Assembly: GCA_934316845.1 (NCBI GenBank)
Contig: CAKRDZ010000014.1
Span: forward strand, 1-64,000
From: an uncultured Eubacterium sp.
GTDB taxonomy: Bacteria > Bacillota > Clostridia > Lachnospirales > Lachnospiraceae
Reading direction: 5' to 3'
Length of the DNA stretch: 64,000 nt
A program made the position numbers and the translations under genes. Within the stretch, counting starts at the first letter, position 1; every line of letters starts with the position of its first letter. This document shows positions 26,709 to 35,553 of this stretch, piece after piece. Under the pieces are notes generated by a model that was given only the letters and a program-made list of their open reading frames with translations, was not told the origin of the DNA and did not search any database.

Positions 26709-28970
26709 ATGAGTGTAGAGATATTGGCACCGGGCGGCTCGGCAGATGGCATTTATGCTGCCATGCTGCATGGGGCAGATGCGGTTTATACAGGGACAAG
26801 GCGATTTTCCGCGAGAGCCTTTGCAGACAATCCGTCGGTGGAAGAATTGTGTGATATCCTTGGTTTTGCACATGCACGTGATAAAAAAATATATGTAACG
26901 GTCAATACCCTTTTGACCGATCCGGAGTTAGAAGGGGATCTTTACGATCTGCTCCTTCCCCTTTATGACAATGGATTGGATGCCGTCATCGTACAGGATG
27001 TCGGGGTGATGCAGTTTATCCACGAGGCATTTCCGGATCTGGATATCCATGCGAGTACTCAGATGACGATCGTTACGGCGGAGGGAGCAAACCAGTGGAA
27101 ACCGTATGGGGTGACCCGTGTCGTGCCGGCGAGAGAATTGAGTATCGGTGAGATTGCTCAGATGCGCCGTCATACCGATCTGGAGATGGAAGTGTTTGTT
27201 CATGGAGCGCTATGTTACTGCTATTCCGGGCAGTGCATGATGAGCCAGTCAATCGGTGGAAGAAGCGGAAACCGTGGCATGTGTGCCCAGCCGTGCCGTC
27301 TGCCGTATCGCCTGTCGTCCGGAAAAACCGGCTATTACCTGAGTCCGAAAGATATGTGCACACTCGGACAGGTGGGAGAATTGATGGACGCCGGTGTCGA
27401 TTCGTTTAAGATCGAAGGCCGCATGAAAAAACTTGAATATGCCGCCATGACGGCAAGATTGTACCGTATGTATGCGGATGCACATGAAGCAGGGGTAAAA
27501 CCGGACGACAAGGAATTGGAAAAAGATGTAAAAAAACTGATGGACTTGTATAACCGGGGAGGTTTCTGCAAAGGCTACTTATTTGAAAAAGACAAGAAAA
27601 CGATTATTTATAAAGAAAAAAACGGGCATTATGGTGTGGAAGTGGGAACCGTTCTCCGTGTGAAAAAGGGAGAAGCTGTGTTCCGGCTGACAGAGGAGAT
27701 CGCTTATCAGGATGTCCTGGAATTCCGCGATGAAAATGGCGAAAAAGTGTACGAATATACGGTGAAAAATGGCTGCCTGCCACCGGCGGAAGTTACGGCA
27801 CGGTATCAAAAAGGCAGTGTGATAAAGCCGGGGCAGAAGGTATTCCGCACCAAAAATGCGGCACTTTTACAGGAAATTGGGGAAGCGGTAGAACGAGAAA
27901 AGAAGGAAGATAAGCTGCCGGTATGCGGTGTCTTTCAGGCAGAAATTGGAAAAGAAATGACGCTGCAGCTTTTCTGTGGAGCGGTTTCCTGTGAAGCGAC
28001 AGGAATCTGTGTGGAACCGGCAAAAGGCAAAGCGGTTTCACCGGAAGATGTGCGCAAACGCCTTCAAAAGACAGGAGAAAGTGATTTTACATTTTCTACG
28101 CTGGAGGTTTCGGTGGAAGAAGGAGCATTTCTGCCACTCGGACAGATCGCGGCTCTTCGCCGCGAAGGATTTGCAAAGATCGGCCAGGAACTCAAAAAAG
28201 AGCAGTTAAAGAAACGCCGGCAGGTTCCGGCAAAACGTCCGCAAAAGCCGGTGGTATCGGAAAAAACAAAAAAAGAACATTTGTTTGTAAATGTGACAGA
28301 TTTTCGACAAATTTATGAGGTAAAATCAATCATAAAAGAAGGAAACACAAAGTTAGTACCGGTATTTCCGTTAGAGTGGTTTGCCGGAAAATGCTGGAGA
28401 GAACTGGCAGCGGAGATGGAAGAGATTTCCTTTATGATCTCTCTCCCGGTGATCTTAGATCTGCCGGCAAGGAAACATTTTCTGCAAAACTGGCAACACT
28501 ATGGACAGGAACTGCAAAAGGGAAACTTGGCGGGGATTCTGATCCAGTCCTTGGAACATCTGCCGATGTTACAGCAACTGGAGATCGACCACCTTCCAAG
28601 GATTGCCGGCCCGCGCCTGTATCAGTGGAATGAACGGACAAGACAGGTGTATGAGACGTTCGGGATGAAAGAGCATACCGGTCTGGCTGCCGGAAGAATG
28701 GCAGTGATGGTGACGAAGGGATGTGTTAACCAGCAGACCGGAAATTGTCTCCGAACCGGAGGAAAGCCGGCACCACTGGAAATTACGACACCGAAAAAGG
28801 ATGGTTTTGTTTCTGTGCCGATCTGTGAATACTGCTATAATTTCTGCTATGAGAAAGAAGGAAAGGTACAGGAATTACAATGTGAGGATGATCTGCCGTT
28901 TGCCGAACTTGCGCTGGTAGAACCTCATGAGATTAGAAAGGTTTTGAAGCAATGGAACTTTTTATCGTAG
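26709..28970 (+). CDS. U32-family peptidase, long form with DUF3656-like region
   Basis: 753 residues. The N-terminal U32 domain shows ILAPGGSADGIYAAMLHGADAVYTG, VFVHGALCYCYSGQCMMSQ and FKIEGRMKKLEYA. The four conserved cysteines near CYCYSGQC and CAQPC are the likely Fe-S or metal site of this family, whose members (RlhA, UbiU/V, YegQ) act in RNA or quinone hydroxylation rather than proteolysis. A C-terminal extension ends with CEYCYNFCYE. ATG at 26709 has GGAG at a good distance; an ATG at 26697 is in frame without one. It overlaps the SEDS gene by 19 bases. Confidence 0.85.
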   Translation: MSVEILAPGGSADGIYAAMLHGADAVYTGTRRFSARAFADNPSVEELCDILGFAHARDKKIYVTVNTLLTDPELEGDLYDLLLPLYDNGLDAVIVQDVGVMQFIHEAFPDLDIHASTQMTIVTAEGANQWKPYGVTRVVPARELSIGEIAQMRRHTDLEMEVFVHGALCYCYSGQCMMSQSIGGRSGNRGMCAQPCRLPYRLSSGKTGYYLSPKDMCTLGQVGELMDAGVDSFKIEGRMKKLEYAAMTARLYRMYADAHEAGVKPDDKELEKDVKKLMDLYNRGGFCKGYLFEKDKKTIIYKEKNGHYGVEVGTVLRVKKGEAVFRLTEEIAYQDVLEFRDENGEKVYEYTVKNGCLPPAEVTARYQKGSVIKPGQKVFRTKNAALLQEIGEAVEREKKEDKLPVCGVFQAEIGKEMTLQLFCGAVSCEATGICVEPAKGKAVSPEDVRKRLQKTGESDFTFSTLEVSVEEGAFLPLGQIAALRREGFAKIGQELKKEQLKKRRQVPAKRPQKPVVSEKTKKEHLFVNVTDFRQIYEVKSIIKEGNTKLVPVFPLEWFAGKCWRELAAEMEEISFMISLPVILDLPARKHFLQNWQHYGQELQKGNLAGILIQSLEHLPMLQQLEIDHLPRIAGPRLYQWNERTRQVYETFGMKEHTGLAAGRMAVMVTKGCVNQQTGNCLRTGGKPAPLEITTPKKDGFVSVPICEYCYNFCYEKEGKVQELQCEDDLPFAELALVEPHEIRKVLKQWNFLS

Positions 28971-30316
28971 AGATGGCGCGTTATGTGATCATTTTGCTGT
29001 TTGCACTTTATACGTTTTACTCTTTCCGGGCATTTGCCGGACATAATAAACAAAAGCAAAACCGTGTCTTTGCTGCGCAGAGAACCCTTACGCTGCTTCT
29101 GCATGCGTTGATGAGTGCGATTTTGATCATGGAAAATAAGAATATTATCTATGTCGGACTGTGGGCGGCAGAATTTGCATTTTATCTTATCTTTATTAAG
29201 GTGTATCAGGCCTGTTATAAAGGTTTGTCAAAACTGGTGCTCAATAATATGATGATGTGTATGATGGTTGGTTTTGTCATTTTGGGAAGACTGGCATCCG
29301 ATTATGCCATTCACCAGATCATACTGGCAACAGCCGCAATGGTGCTTTGCATCTTTGTTCCGCTGATCATAGAAAAATTCCGGATTTTGGAAAAAATGGG
29401 ATGGTATTATGCGGTATTGGGTATCTTGTTTCTGATGCTTGTTTTTGTGATCGGAGTGGAAAAATACGGATCAAGAAACTGGATCAGCGTCGGCGGCATT
29501 GCAATCCAGCCGTCGGAGTTTGTAAAGATATTGTATGTATTTTTTATGGCATCTCTTTTATCGCAGACGACAAAATTCAAGCATATTGTCATTATATCAG
29601 CAGTCGCCGCGGTGCATGTCGTGATCCTGGTGGCAGAAAAGGATCTGGGAGCGGCCTTGATCTATTTTGTGACTTATATTTTTGTATTGTATGTGGCGAC
29701 GACAAAGGTATTGTATCTGGGAGCGGGACTTGCCGGTGGTACGGCCGCTTCGGTCGTGGCGTATCATTTGTTTTCGCATGTGCGGACCCGTGTGCAGGCA
29801 TGGCGTGATCCCTGGGCTGAGATCCGGGGAGGAGGCTATCAGGTGGCGCAGTCTCTGTTTGCCATCGGAACCGGTGGATTTATCGGTATGGGACTTGGAA
29901 AGGGACTGCCGGGAAGTGTGCCGGTTGTGGAAAGTGATTTTGTATTCTCTGCGATTTCGGAGGAACTTGGCGGAGTATTTGCCATCTGCCTGATCATGGT
30001 ATATTTAAGCAGTTACATTATGTTTGTAAATATTGCCATGAAGATGAAAAAACAGTTTTATAAACTGACGGCATTTGGACTTAGTGTGGTATTTATCTTT
30101 CAGGTATTTTTATGTGTCGGCGGTGTTACAAAATTTATTCCGTCCACCGGAGTGACACTTCCTCTTATCAGTTATGGAGGAAGTTCCATTGTGACAACGA
30201 TCATTATATTCAGTGTCATACAAGGTATGTATGTACTAAATGGAAAAGAGGAGGACAGCCTTGAACAGGAAGAGACAGAAAAAGAACCTTCTGGCAGAAA
30301 ATCCAGAAGACGATAA
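28952..30316 (+). CDS. SEDS-family peptidoglycan glycosyltransferase (FtsW/RodA type)
   Basis: 454 residues, about ten to twelve membrane segments. Typical SEDS blocks are present: GSRNWISVGGIAIQPSEFVK, AEKDLGAALI (with the catalytic-type Asp), and GVTLPLISYGGSS. It polymerises lipid II. An N-terminal extension of several extra hydrophobic segments and a charged C-terminal tail are present. It overlaps the next gene, a short class B penicillin-binding protein, by 56 bases. The pair resembles the rodA-pbpA arrangement of actinobacteria and clostridia, so they probably work as a complex. Confidence 0.9.
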   Translation: MELFIVEMARYVIILLFALYTFYSFRAFAGHNKQKQNRVFAAQRTLTLLLHALMSAILIMENKNIIYVGLWAAEFAFYLIFIKVYQACYKGLSKLVLNNMMMCMMVGFVILGRLASDYAIHQIILATAAMVLCIFVPLIIEKFRILEKMGWYYAVLGILFLMLVFVIGVEKYGSRNWISVGGIAIQPSEFVKILYVFFMASLLSQTTKFKHIVIISAVAAVHVVILVAEKDLGAALIYFVTYIFVLYVATTKVLYLGAGLAGGTAASVVAYHLFSHVRTRVQAWRDPWAEIRGGGYQVAQSLFAIGTGGFIGMGLGKGLPGSVPVVESDFVFSAISEELGGVFAICLIMVYLSSYIMFVNIAMKMKKQFYKLTAFGLSVVFIFQVFLCVGGVTKFIPSTGVTLPLISYGGSSIVTTIIIFSVIQGMYVLNGKEEDSLEQEETEKEPSGRKSRRR

Positions 30317-31727
30317 GAAAAAGCATAAACGGATGAACCGGGAGATGGCTACGGTTACGTATCTTGTTATGGCTCTGTTTGTTTTCATGGCTGGATATGT
30401 GATCTGGTTTTTGTCCGGCGATACCGATCGAATATTAAATAACAGTTACAACAAGCGGCAGGATCTGATGGCAGAACGGGTGACCAAAGGAAGCATTCTT
30501 TCCGATAGCGGAGCGGTACTTGCCAAAACACAGAAAACCGGAAGCGGGAATGAAGTAAGAGTATATCCTTATGATGGATTATTTGCGCATGTGGTAGGAC
30601 GTGCAACGCATGGAAAGACCGGATTGGAGGCATCGGAAAGTTATACAATGCTGACCTCCGGGATCAACCAGCTGACTGCACTTATCAATGAATTAAAAGG
30701 AAAGAAAAATCCCGGAAATGATGTGGTGACAACACTTAATCTGAAAATGTCACAGACCGCCAGTGATGCGCTGGGAAGCCACCGCGGAGCAGTCGTTGTG
30801 ATGGAACCGGACACGGGAAAGATCCTGTGCATGGTTTCGAAACCGACATACGATCCCAACCGGCTGGAAGCTAATTGGGAAAGACTGACACAGGCTTCTT
30901 CGGACAATTCATCGCTGTACAACCGTGCGACACAGGGATTGTATCCGCCGGGCTCTACCTTTAAATTGTATACATTGCTTGAATATATGCGTGAAAATAA
31001 AGATTTTAGTAAATTTTCGTACCGGTGTACCGGAAAGATCGGAACCGGCGATGGCAGCATCCGTTGTTATGGCAACGAAGTGCATGGAAATGTGAATTTG
31101 AGGCAGGCATTTGCCGAATCCTGTAATGCGGCATTTGCCAAGATTGGAAGTGGATTAAATACAAAATCCTGGACAAAACTATGCGAACAGTTTTATTATA
31201 ATACAACGCTGCCAATCAAAGAACTGGAACAGAAATCTTCTCAGTTTTCCCTTGAAAAGGCATCGACCGGAGATATTATGCAGGCGGCGATCGGACAGGG
31301 AACGGTGTTGACGACACCGCTCCAAAACAGTTTTCTCGTTTGTGCAGCCCTGAATGACGGGGTATTGATGAAACCGTATCTTGTTGACCACATTCAGAAT
31401 CATGATGGCGAAGTGGTTACACAGAACGAACCGGAACAGGCAAAACAACTGCTGTCTACAGAGGAAGCTGCTGTTTTGAGAAGATATATGCGTGAGACCG
31501 TGACAAGCGGAACGGCGACAGCGCTTTCAAGCAGCAATTATAAGGCTGGCGGAAAGACGGGGTCGGCACAGTATAAGGCCGGTTCCAGTGATTCTCATGC
31601 CTGGTTTGCCGGCTATGCAGCAAAGGGAGAGAAAAAGCTGGTTGTCAGCATTATTGTAGAAGGCGCGGGCACAGGAAGTGCCTATGCTGTCCCGATTGCC
31701 AGAAAGATTTTTGATCAGTATTTCTAA
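30261..31727 (+). CDS. Class B penicillin-binding protein (PbpA/FtsI-like transpeptidase)
   Basis: 488 residues, short for a class B PBP and similar in size to mycobacterial PbpA. An N-terminal basic tail and one membrane anchor (about 32-52) precede the transpeptidase domain with PPGSTFKL (catalytic Ser, SxxK), ESCNAAF (SxN) and GGKTGSAQ (KTG). It cross-links peptidoglycan. TTG at 30261 is preferred because GAGGAGG lies six bases upstream; an in-frame ATG at 30240 lies before this site. It is translationally linked to the SEDS gene. Confidence 0.88.
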   Translation: MNRKRQKKNLLAENPEDDKKKHKRMNREMATVTYLVMALFVFMAGYVIWFLSGDTDRILNNSYNKRQDLMAERVTKGSILSDSGAVLAKTQKTGSGNEVRVYPYDGLFAHVVGRATHGKTGLEASESYTMLTSGINQLTALINELKGKKNPGNDVVTTLNLKMSQTASDALGSHRGAVVVMEPDTGKILCMVSKPTYDPNRLEANWERLTQASSDNSSLYNRATQGLYPPGSTFKLYTLLEYMRENKDFSKFSYRCTGKIGTGDGSIRCYGNEVHGNVNLRQAFAESCNAAFAKIGSGLNTKSWTKLCEQFYYNTTLPIKELEQKSSQFSLEKASTGDIMQAAIGQGTVLTTPLQNSFLVCAALNDGVLMKPYLVDHIQNHDGEVVTQNEPEQAKQLLSTEEAAVLRRYMRETVTSGTATALSSSNYKAGGKTGSAQYKAGSSDSHAWFAGYAAKGEKKLVVSIIVEGAGTGSAYAVPIARKIFDQYF

Positions 31728-31752
31728 TCTTTAGAAATGGAGGCAGGACAAT

Positions 31753-33090
31753 ATGAAAAAATGGATTTCCAAGATACTTTTATTCTGCGTGGTACTTGTT
31801 CTGGCAGGAGGCATCCCGGAACGACAGACCAAAGCAGCAGAAGAATATACGTATTATCTTACCTTTAACCAGATATATCAATATGAAATTACAAAAGAAC
31901 AGTTTCAACGTCTGCGGGGAAACTGGGATTCTCTGACACCGGAAGAGGTTTTGGAGGTTGCCGGAAAAATAGTACCGCAAGAAAAAATTCCGTCCTCTGT
32001 TACCAATATTGGTATTCGTGCAGTACCGAAAAGCAGTGCAGAAGGGGAGATTCCCGTATATCCATCCGAGAAAGAAGAGGATTTTGTGACAGACAATGAC
32101 TTCATTATTTCACAGGGAGTTCTTTTGCAGTATCAGGGATCGGAAGAAACCGTAATCATTCCGGATACGGTTACGACCATTTATCAGGGGGCATTTATGC
32201 ATAATGCTGCGGTAAAAAAGGTGATCATCCCCTCTGGCGTAAAAAAGATTTCCAATGCCAGTTTTTGCCAATGCCCGAATCTGCAGTTTATTGTCTGTGC
32301 GGGAAAAGCAGAGTCGGTTGGAAACTATATGGTTTATCAATGCGGTTCGCTTGTAAATATGGTTGCACCGAAAAGATCAAAAGAGTATGCGTATGCAAAA
32401 GAGCATGATATTCCGGTAGTAACAAGTGAAAAACCGGCATTGGAGGCGAAAACGCTTCCCCTGCTCAAAGGAGATAAAAAGACGGTAAGATTGTATAATG
32501 CGATGGGAACCATTCTTTGGAAATCGTCTGCGCCTGCTGTGATATCTGTCGATGGCAAAGGAAAACTGCTGGCAAAAAAGGCGGGAAAAGCCAAAATAAC
32601 GGCGCAGTTTGGCACAAAGAAATATACCCTCACGGTGCAGGTTCAGACAAAGTCAGAAGTCAAAAGGGTTGACCAGGTTATAAAAACCGTAATTAAAAAG
32701 GGGATGACTGCACGCGAAAAAGTAAAAGCCGTACACAACTGGCTGATCCGCAATGTCAGGTACGACTATGACAACTATCTGCGTGGTACGGTTCCGAAGG
32801 TGTCTCATACTTCGAAAGGGGCGCTGGTGCGCGGCATGGCTGTATGCGATGGGTACTCAAAGGCATTTATGAGGATCATGAAAAAAATAAAGATCCCATG
32901 TAAGATGATTGCCGGTGTGTCAGAGGGCGGCGGCCATGCATGGAATCTTGTTAAGATTGAAGGAAAGTGGCTTCATGTAGATGTCACATTTGACGACCCT
33001 ATTGTAAATGAAAAAAATACAAATACAAGGCCACGATACACTTATTTTCTAAAGACGGATGCACAGATGAGGAAAGACCATGCCTGGTGA
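31753..33090 (+). CDS. Secreted protein with leucine-rich repeat and transglutaminase-like domain
   Basis: 445 residues. It has a signal peptide (about 1-30, ending KAAEE), a BspA-type leucine-rich segment (TVTTIYQGAFMHNAAVKKVIIPSGVKK region), a small beta domain resembling a bacterial Ig-like fold, and a C-terminal transglutaminase core with Cys in AVCDGYSKAF, His in GGHAWNLV and Asp in HVDVTFDDP. It may act as a cell-wall-associated protease or cross-linking enzyme. GGAGG precedes the ATG. Its stop touches the stop of the convergent AraC gene with no base between them. Confidence 0.85.
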   Translation: MKKWISKILLFCVVLVLAGGIPERQTKAAEEYTYYLTFNQIYQYEITKEQFQRLRGNWDSLTPEEVLEVAGKIVPQEKIPSSVTNIGIRAVPKSSAEGEIPVYPSEKEEDFVTDNDFIISQGVLLQYQGSEETVIIPDTVTTIYQGAFMHNAAVKKVIIPSGVKKISNASFCQCPNLQFIVCAGKAESVGNYMVYQCGSLVNMVAPKRSKEYAYAKEHDIPVVTSEKPALEAKTLPLLKGDKKTVRLYNAMGTILWKSSAPAVISVDGKGKLLAKKAGKAKITAQFGTKKYTLTVQVQTKSEVKRVDQVIKTVIKKGMTAREKVKAVHNWLIRNVRYDYDNYLRGTVPKVSHTSKGALVRGMAVCDGYSKAFMRIMKKIKIPCKMIAGVSEGGGHAWNLVKIEGKWLHVDVTFDDPIVNEKNTNTRPRYTYFLKTDAQMRKDHAW

Positions 33091-33951
33091 TCATCTGCAA
33101 TAATGTGCAAAATCTTTTGGAGACATATTTTCACTCTTTAGGAAAGCCCGGTAAAAGGTAGAGTAATCACTAAAGCCGGTTTCCTGATAAACCTTCGACG
33201 GAAGAGCGCCGGAGGTTATTTTTTGCTTTGCCATACTGATTCTCTTTAAAAGGATATAATTATGTATCGTAAGAGATGTCTGCTTTTTAAACAACTTTGT
33301 CATCGTAAACTTGTTGATGTAAAAACGGGCAGACAGGTCTTCCAATGAGAGCGGGCTGGCATAATTATCATTGATATAAGCAAGGATTTTATCAATGACC
33401 GGATTGACATGAGTTACTTTTTTGGGCCCCATATCCATAAAAATATGTTTGTTGATCAGTGTCACAAGTTTTGTAATGCCGGAACGGTTCATCATCTCTT
33501 TTTCAAAAATTTCCTGATTTTTATTTTTGTAAATCGCAAACATTGCTTCATAAATCTGTTCATAATCCGACTCATCTGCAATATGAAAATGAAAACGTTT
33601 TTCTTCCATTGCCATCTGAAGCGGTTTTAGCAGCGAGTGTTCGTTAAACTGAAATGATTTCAGGCATGGCTCTGAAATATACATATAAATACGGTCATAA
33701 ATCTGATCCGGGTTTTCCGGTAAAAGCTGATGGATCGTAAAAGGCGGGATCACAATAATGTCTCCCCGCCGCACGTTGTAAATTTTATCTTCAATGGCAA
33801 GTTTCACAGAACCGGTGCGGAAGATATAGATTTCATAAAAATTGTGCGTGTGGGCTGGTATATCCGGAAAATGGTCGTTGGTTGTCTTGGTAGCCTCGTA
33901 ATAATAATCCCCGGCAAGAGGCCGTTCAGATTCTCTCAGTATATAGCGCAT
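33091..33951 (-). CDS. AraC-family transcriptional regulator
   Basis: 286 residues. The N-terminal half is cupin-like (HTHNFYEIYIFRTGSVKLAIEDKIYNVRRGDIIVIPP), a sugar-sensing fold in many relatives. The C-terminal 100 residues hold two helix-turn-helix units (LSLEDLSARFYINKFTMTKLFKKQT and VYQETGFSDYSTFYRAFLKSENMSP). It has GGAGG before the ATG and a perfect consensus promoter. No sugar operon is adjacent, so its target is not evident. Confidence 0.9.
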   Translation of the reverse strand: MRYILRESERPLAGDYYYEATKTTNDHFPDIPAHTHNFYEIYIFRTGSVKLAIEDKIYNVRRGDIIVIPPFTIHQLLPENPDQIYDRIYMYISEPCLKSFQFNEHSLLKPLQMAMEEKRFHFHIADESDYEQIYEAMFAIYKNKNQEIFEKEMMNRSGITKLVTLINKHIFMDMGPKKVTHVNPVIDKILAYINDNYASPLSLEDLSARFYINKFTMTKLFKKQTSLTIHNYILLKRISMAKQKITSGALPSKVYQETGFSDYSTFYRAFLKSENMSPKDFAHYCR

Positions 33952-34000
33952 GGGTTTCCTCCAATTTCATTTTTGCAGTGCAGCCATAAATTATAATGCG

Positions 34001-34029
34001 ATTATAAAAAAAGCATTGCGAAATGTCAA
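34001..34029 (-). promoter_or_regulatory. Consensus promoter of the AraC-family gene
   Basis: On the minus strand TTGACA (34029-34024), a 17-base spacer and TATAAT (34006-34001). Transcription should start near 33994 and give a leader of about 43 bases. Confidence 0.8.
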
Positions 34030-34187
34030 TAGTTTGCAATAAAACAATATAAAACAGACAATATCTGCAATATAGAAATGTAAATATGCAAACACCAAAA
34101 GATAAATGACAAATGGTGGTCAAGAAATGCAATGTAAAAAGTGCAATTTGAGACAAAAAATTTCTTAAAAAAAGTTTAGAAAAGGTA

Positions 34188-34216
34188 TTGACAAAATAGA
34201 TGGCGGATGGTAAGAT
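34188..34216 (+). promoter_or_regulatory. Promoter of tRNA-Leu
   Basis: TTGACA at 34188-34193, 17 bases, TAAGAT at 34211-34216. Transcription would start about 25 bases before the mature tRNA. Confidence 0.75.
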
Positions 34217-34248
34217 ATTGATTGTTGTGAGGCAAACATTTCACACAT

Positions 34249-34331
34249 GCGGATGTGGCGGAATGGCAGACGCACAAGACTCAAAATCTTGCGGGGGTGA
34301 CCTCGTGTGGGTTCAAGTCCCACCATCCGCA
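34249..34331 (+). tRNA. tRNA-Leu, anticodon CAA
   Basis: 83 bases. The acceptor stem GCGGATG pairs with CATCCGC, with A as discriminator base and no encoded CCA. The anticodon stem CAAGA/TCTTG encloses loop CTCAAAA with anticodon CAA (34282-34284). A long variable arm between anticodon and T arms marks a class II tRNA, and the T arm GTGGG-TTCAAGT-CCCAC is regular. A terminator follows. Confidence 0.95.
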
Positions 34332-34333
34332 CG

Positions 34334-34371
34334 AAAAAAGAACTTTGGTAGTGAGCCAAGGTTCTTTTTTT
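34334..34371. terminator. Terminator after tRNA-Leu, also facing carbamate kinase
   Basis: Stem of GAACTTTGG with CCAAGGTTC (one G-T pair), extended by an A run and a matching T run. It can act for both the tRNA and the convergent carbamate kinase gene. Confidence 0.85.
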
Positions 34372-34402
34372 CTGCATAACTTTACTGTTGCTTTTGAAAT
34401 AT

Positions 34403-35320
34403 TTATTTGGTAATGCGTGTGCCGCGGCGTCCGCGGATGAGATGATAGGCATCGTCAAGGTTTCCAATGATTGCTGTACGTTCTTCGCCGGAAGTGACGA
34501 AGGATACGCAGGCATCTATTTTTGGAAGTGTCGTAATTTCATCAAAATGTCCTTCATCCATCAATTGGATTGCTTCTTCCGAGGTCAGGGTATCAATTAG
34601 TTTCCCGTCGGCTTCCATCTGGTCACGGGCGGTCAGAATCAAGAGAGTAGAAGCGTCTAACATATCCGCAAGTTTGGCTGCGGTGTAATCTTTTTCGATA
34701 ACGGCACTTGCTCCCTTTAATTTCGTGCCCTGTTCCATAACCGGAATACCGCCGCCTCCGGCAGCAATTACGATCTGACCGGCATCGACAAGCGCTTTTA
34801 CGGCATCAATCTCATAAATATCGACCGGACGCGGAGAAGCGATGATACGGCGGTAAGAACCATTTTCTTCTACAACGTGGTTCCCTTTTTCTTCTTCTGC
34901 CTCAGCCTCTTCGGCAGTCATATAGCGGCCAATCACTTTGGTAGGGTGGTTGAATGCTTTGTCAAAAGGATCTACGCGTACCTGGGTGATGATGGTTGAA
35001 ACCGGCTTAAAAATACCGCGGTTCAAAAGTTCTGAACGGACGGCATTCTGCAGGTCGTAGCCGATGTATCCCTGGCTCATGGCGCCACACAGTGACATAG
35101 GCGCTACTGTGTAACGTTTGTCCAGTCGTGCAAATTCGGTCATGGCTGTCTGGATCATGCCGACCTGCGGGCCATTGCTGTGTGTGATAACGATCTCATA
35201 TTTTGCTTCCACCAGATCCGCGATGGCTTCTGCCGCCTTTTTTACATTTTTCTGCTGCTCCGGAAAGGTCTCTCCAAAAGCATTTCTTCCAAGAGCGACA
35301 ACAATTCTATTATTTTTCAT
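34403..35320 (-). CDS. arcC: Carbamate kinase
   Basis: 305 residues, normal for the family. VVALGRNAF, THSNGPQVG and AAGGGGIPV are the substrate and nucleotide binding blocks, and SAVIEKDYTAAKLA carries the catalytic lysine region. It makes ATP from carbamoyl phosphate and ADP. The ATG at 35320 has GGGAGG upstream; the open frame extends further but over the promoter. The usual partners arcA (deiminase) and arcB (transcarbamylase) are not in the window, so it may serve agmatine, allantoin or purine breakdown instead; this is inference. Confidence 0.92.
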   Translation of the reverse strand: MKNNRIVVALGRNAFGETFPEQQKNVKKAAEAIADLVEAKYEIVITHSNGPQVGMIQTAMTEFARLDKRYTVAPMSLCGAMSQGYIGYDLQNAVRSELLNRGIFKPVSTIITQVRVDPFDKAFNHPTKVIGRYMTAEEAEAEEEKGNHVVEENGSYRRIIASPRPVDIYEIDAVKALVDAGQIVIAAGGGGIPVMEQGTKLKGASAVIEKDYTAAKLADMLDASTLLILTARDQMEADGKLIDTLTSEEAIQLMDEGHFDEITTLPKIDACVSFVTSGEERTAIIGNLDDAYHLIRGRRGTRITK

Positions 35321-35362
35321 GTGGGTTTCCTCCCTTGTTAATATGTACAATCTTAGACTATC

Positions 35363-35391
35363 ATTATAGCAAATCTGCGAACAATAATCAA
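35363..35391 (-). promoter_or_regulatory. Promoter of carbamate kinase gene
   Basis: On the minus strand TTGATT (35391-35386), 17 bases, TATAAT (35368-35363). It diverges from the beta-CASP gene promoter about 25 bases away. Confidence 0.7.
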
Positions 35392-35414
35392 CAAGAAGAA
35401 AGACAAAAAAGAAG

Positions 35415-35443
35415 TTGAAAAAAAAGGATAGGTGAGTTATACT
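35415..35443 (+). promoter_or_regulatory. Promoter of the beta-CASP hydrolase gene
   Basis: TTGAAA at 35415-35420, 17 bases, TATACT at 35438-35443. The leader would be about 100 bases. Confidence 0.65.
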
Positions 35444-35553
35444 ATTAGTAACATTTGATGAGTTTCGAAAATACATTATGGGGTAAGATAAAAATCCTTT
35501 CGGATGGAGAATCACGAATCCGGGATGCGAAAAAAGTAAAGGAGGGGGTAGCG

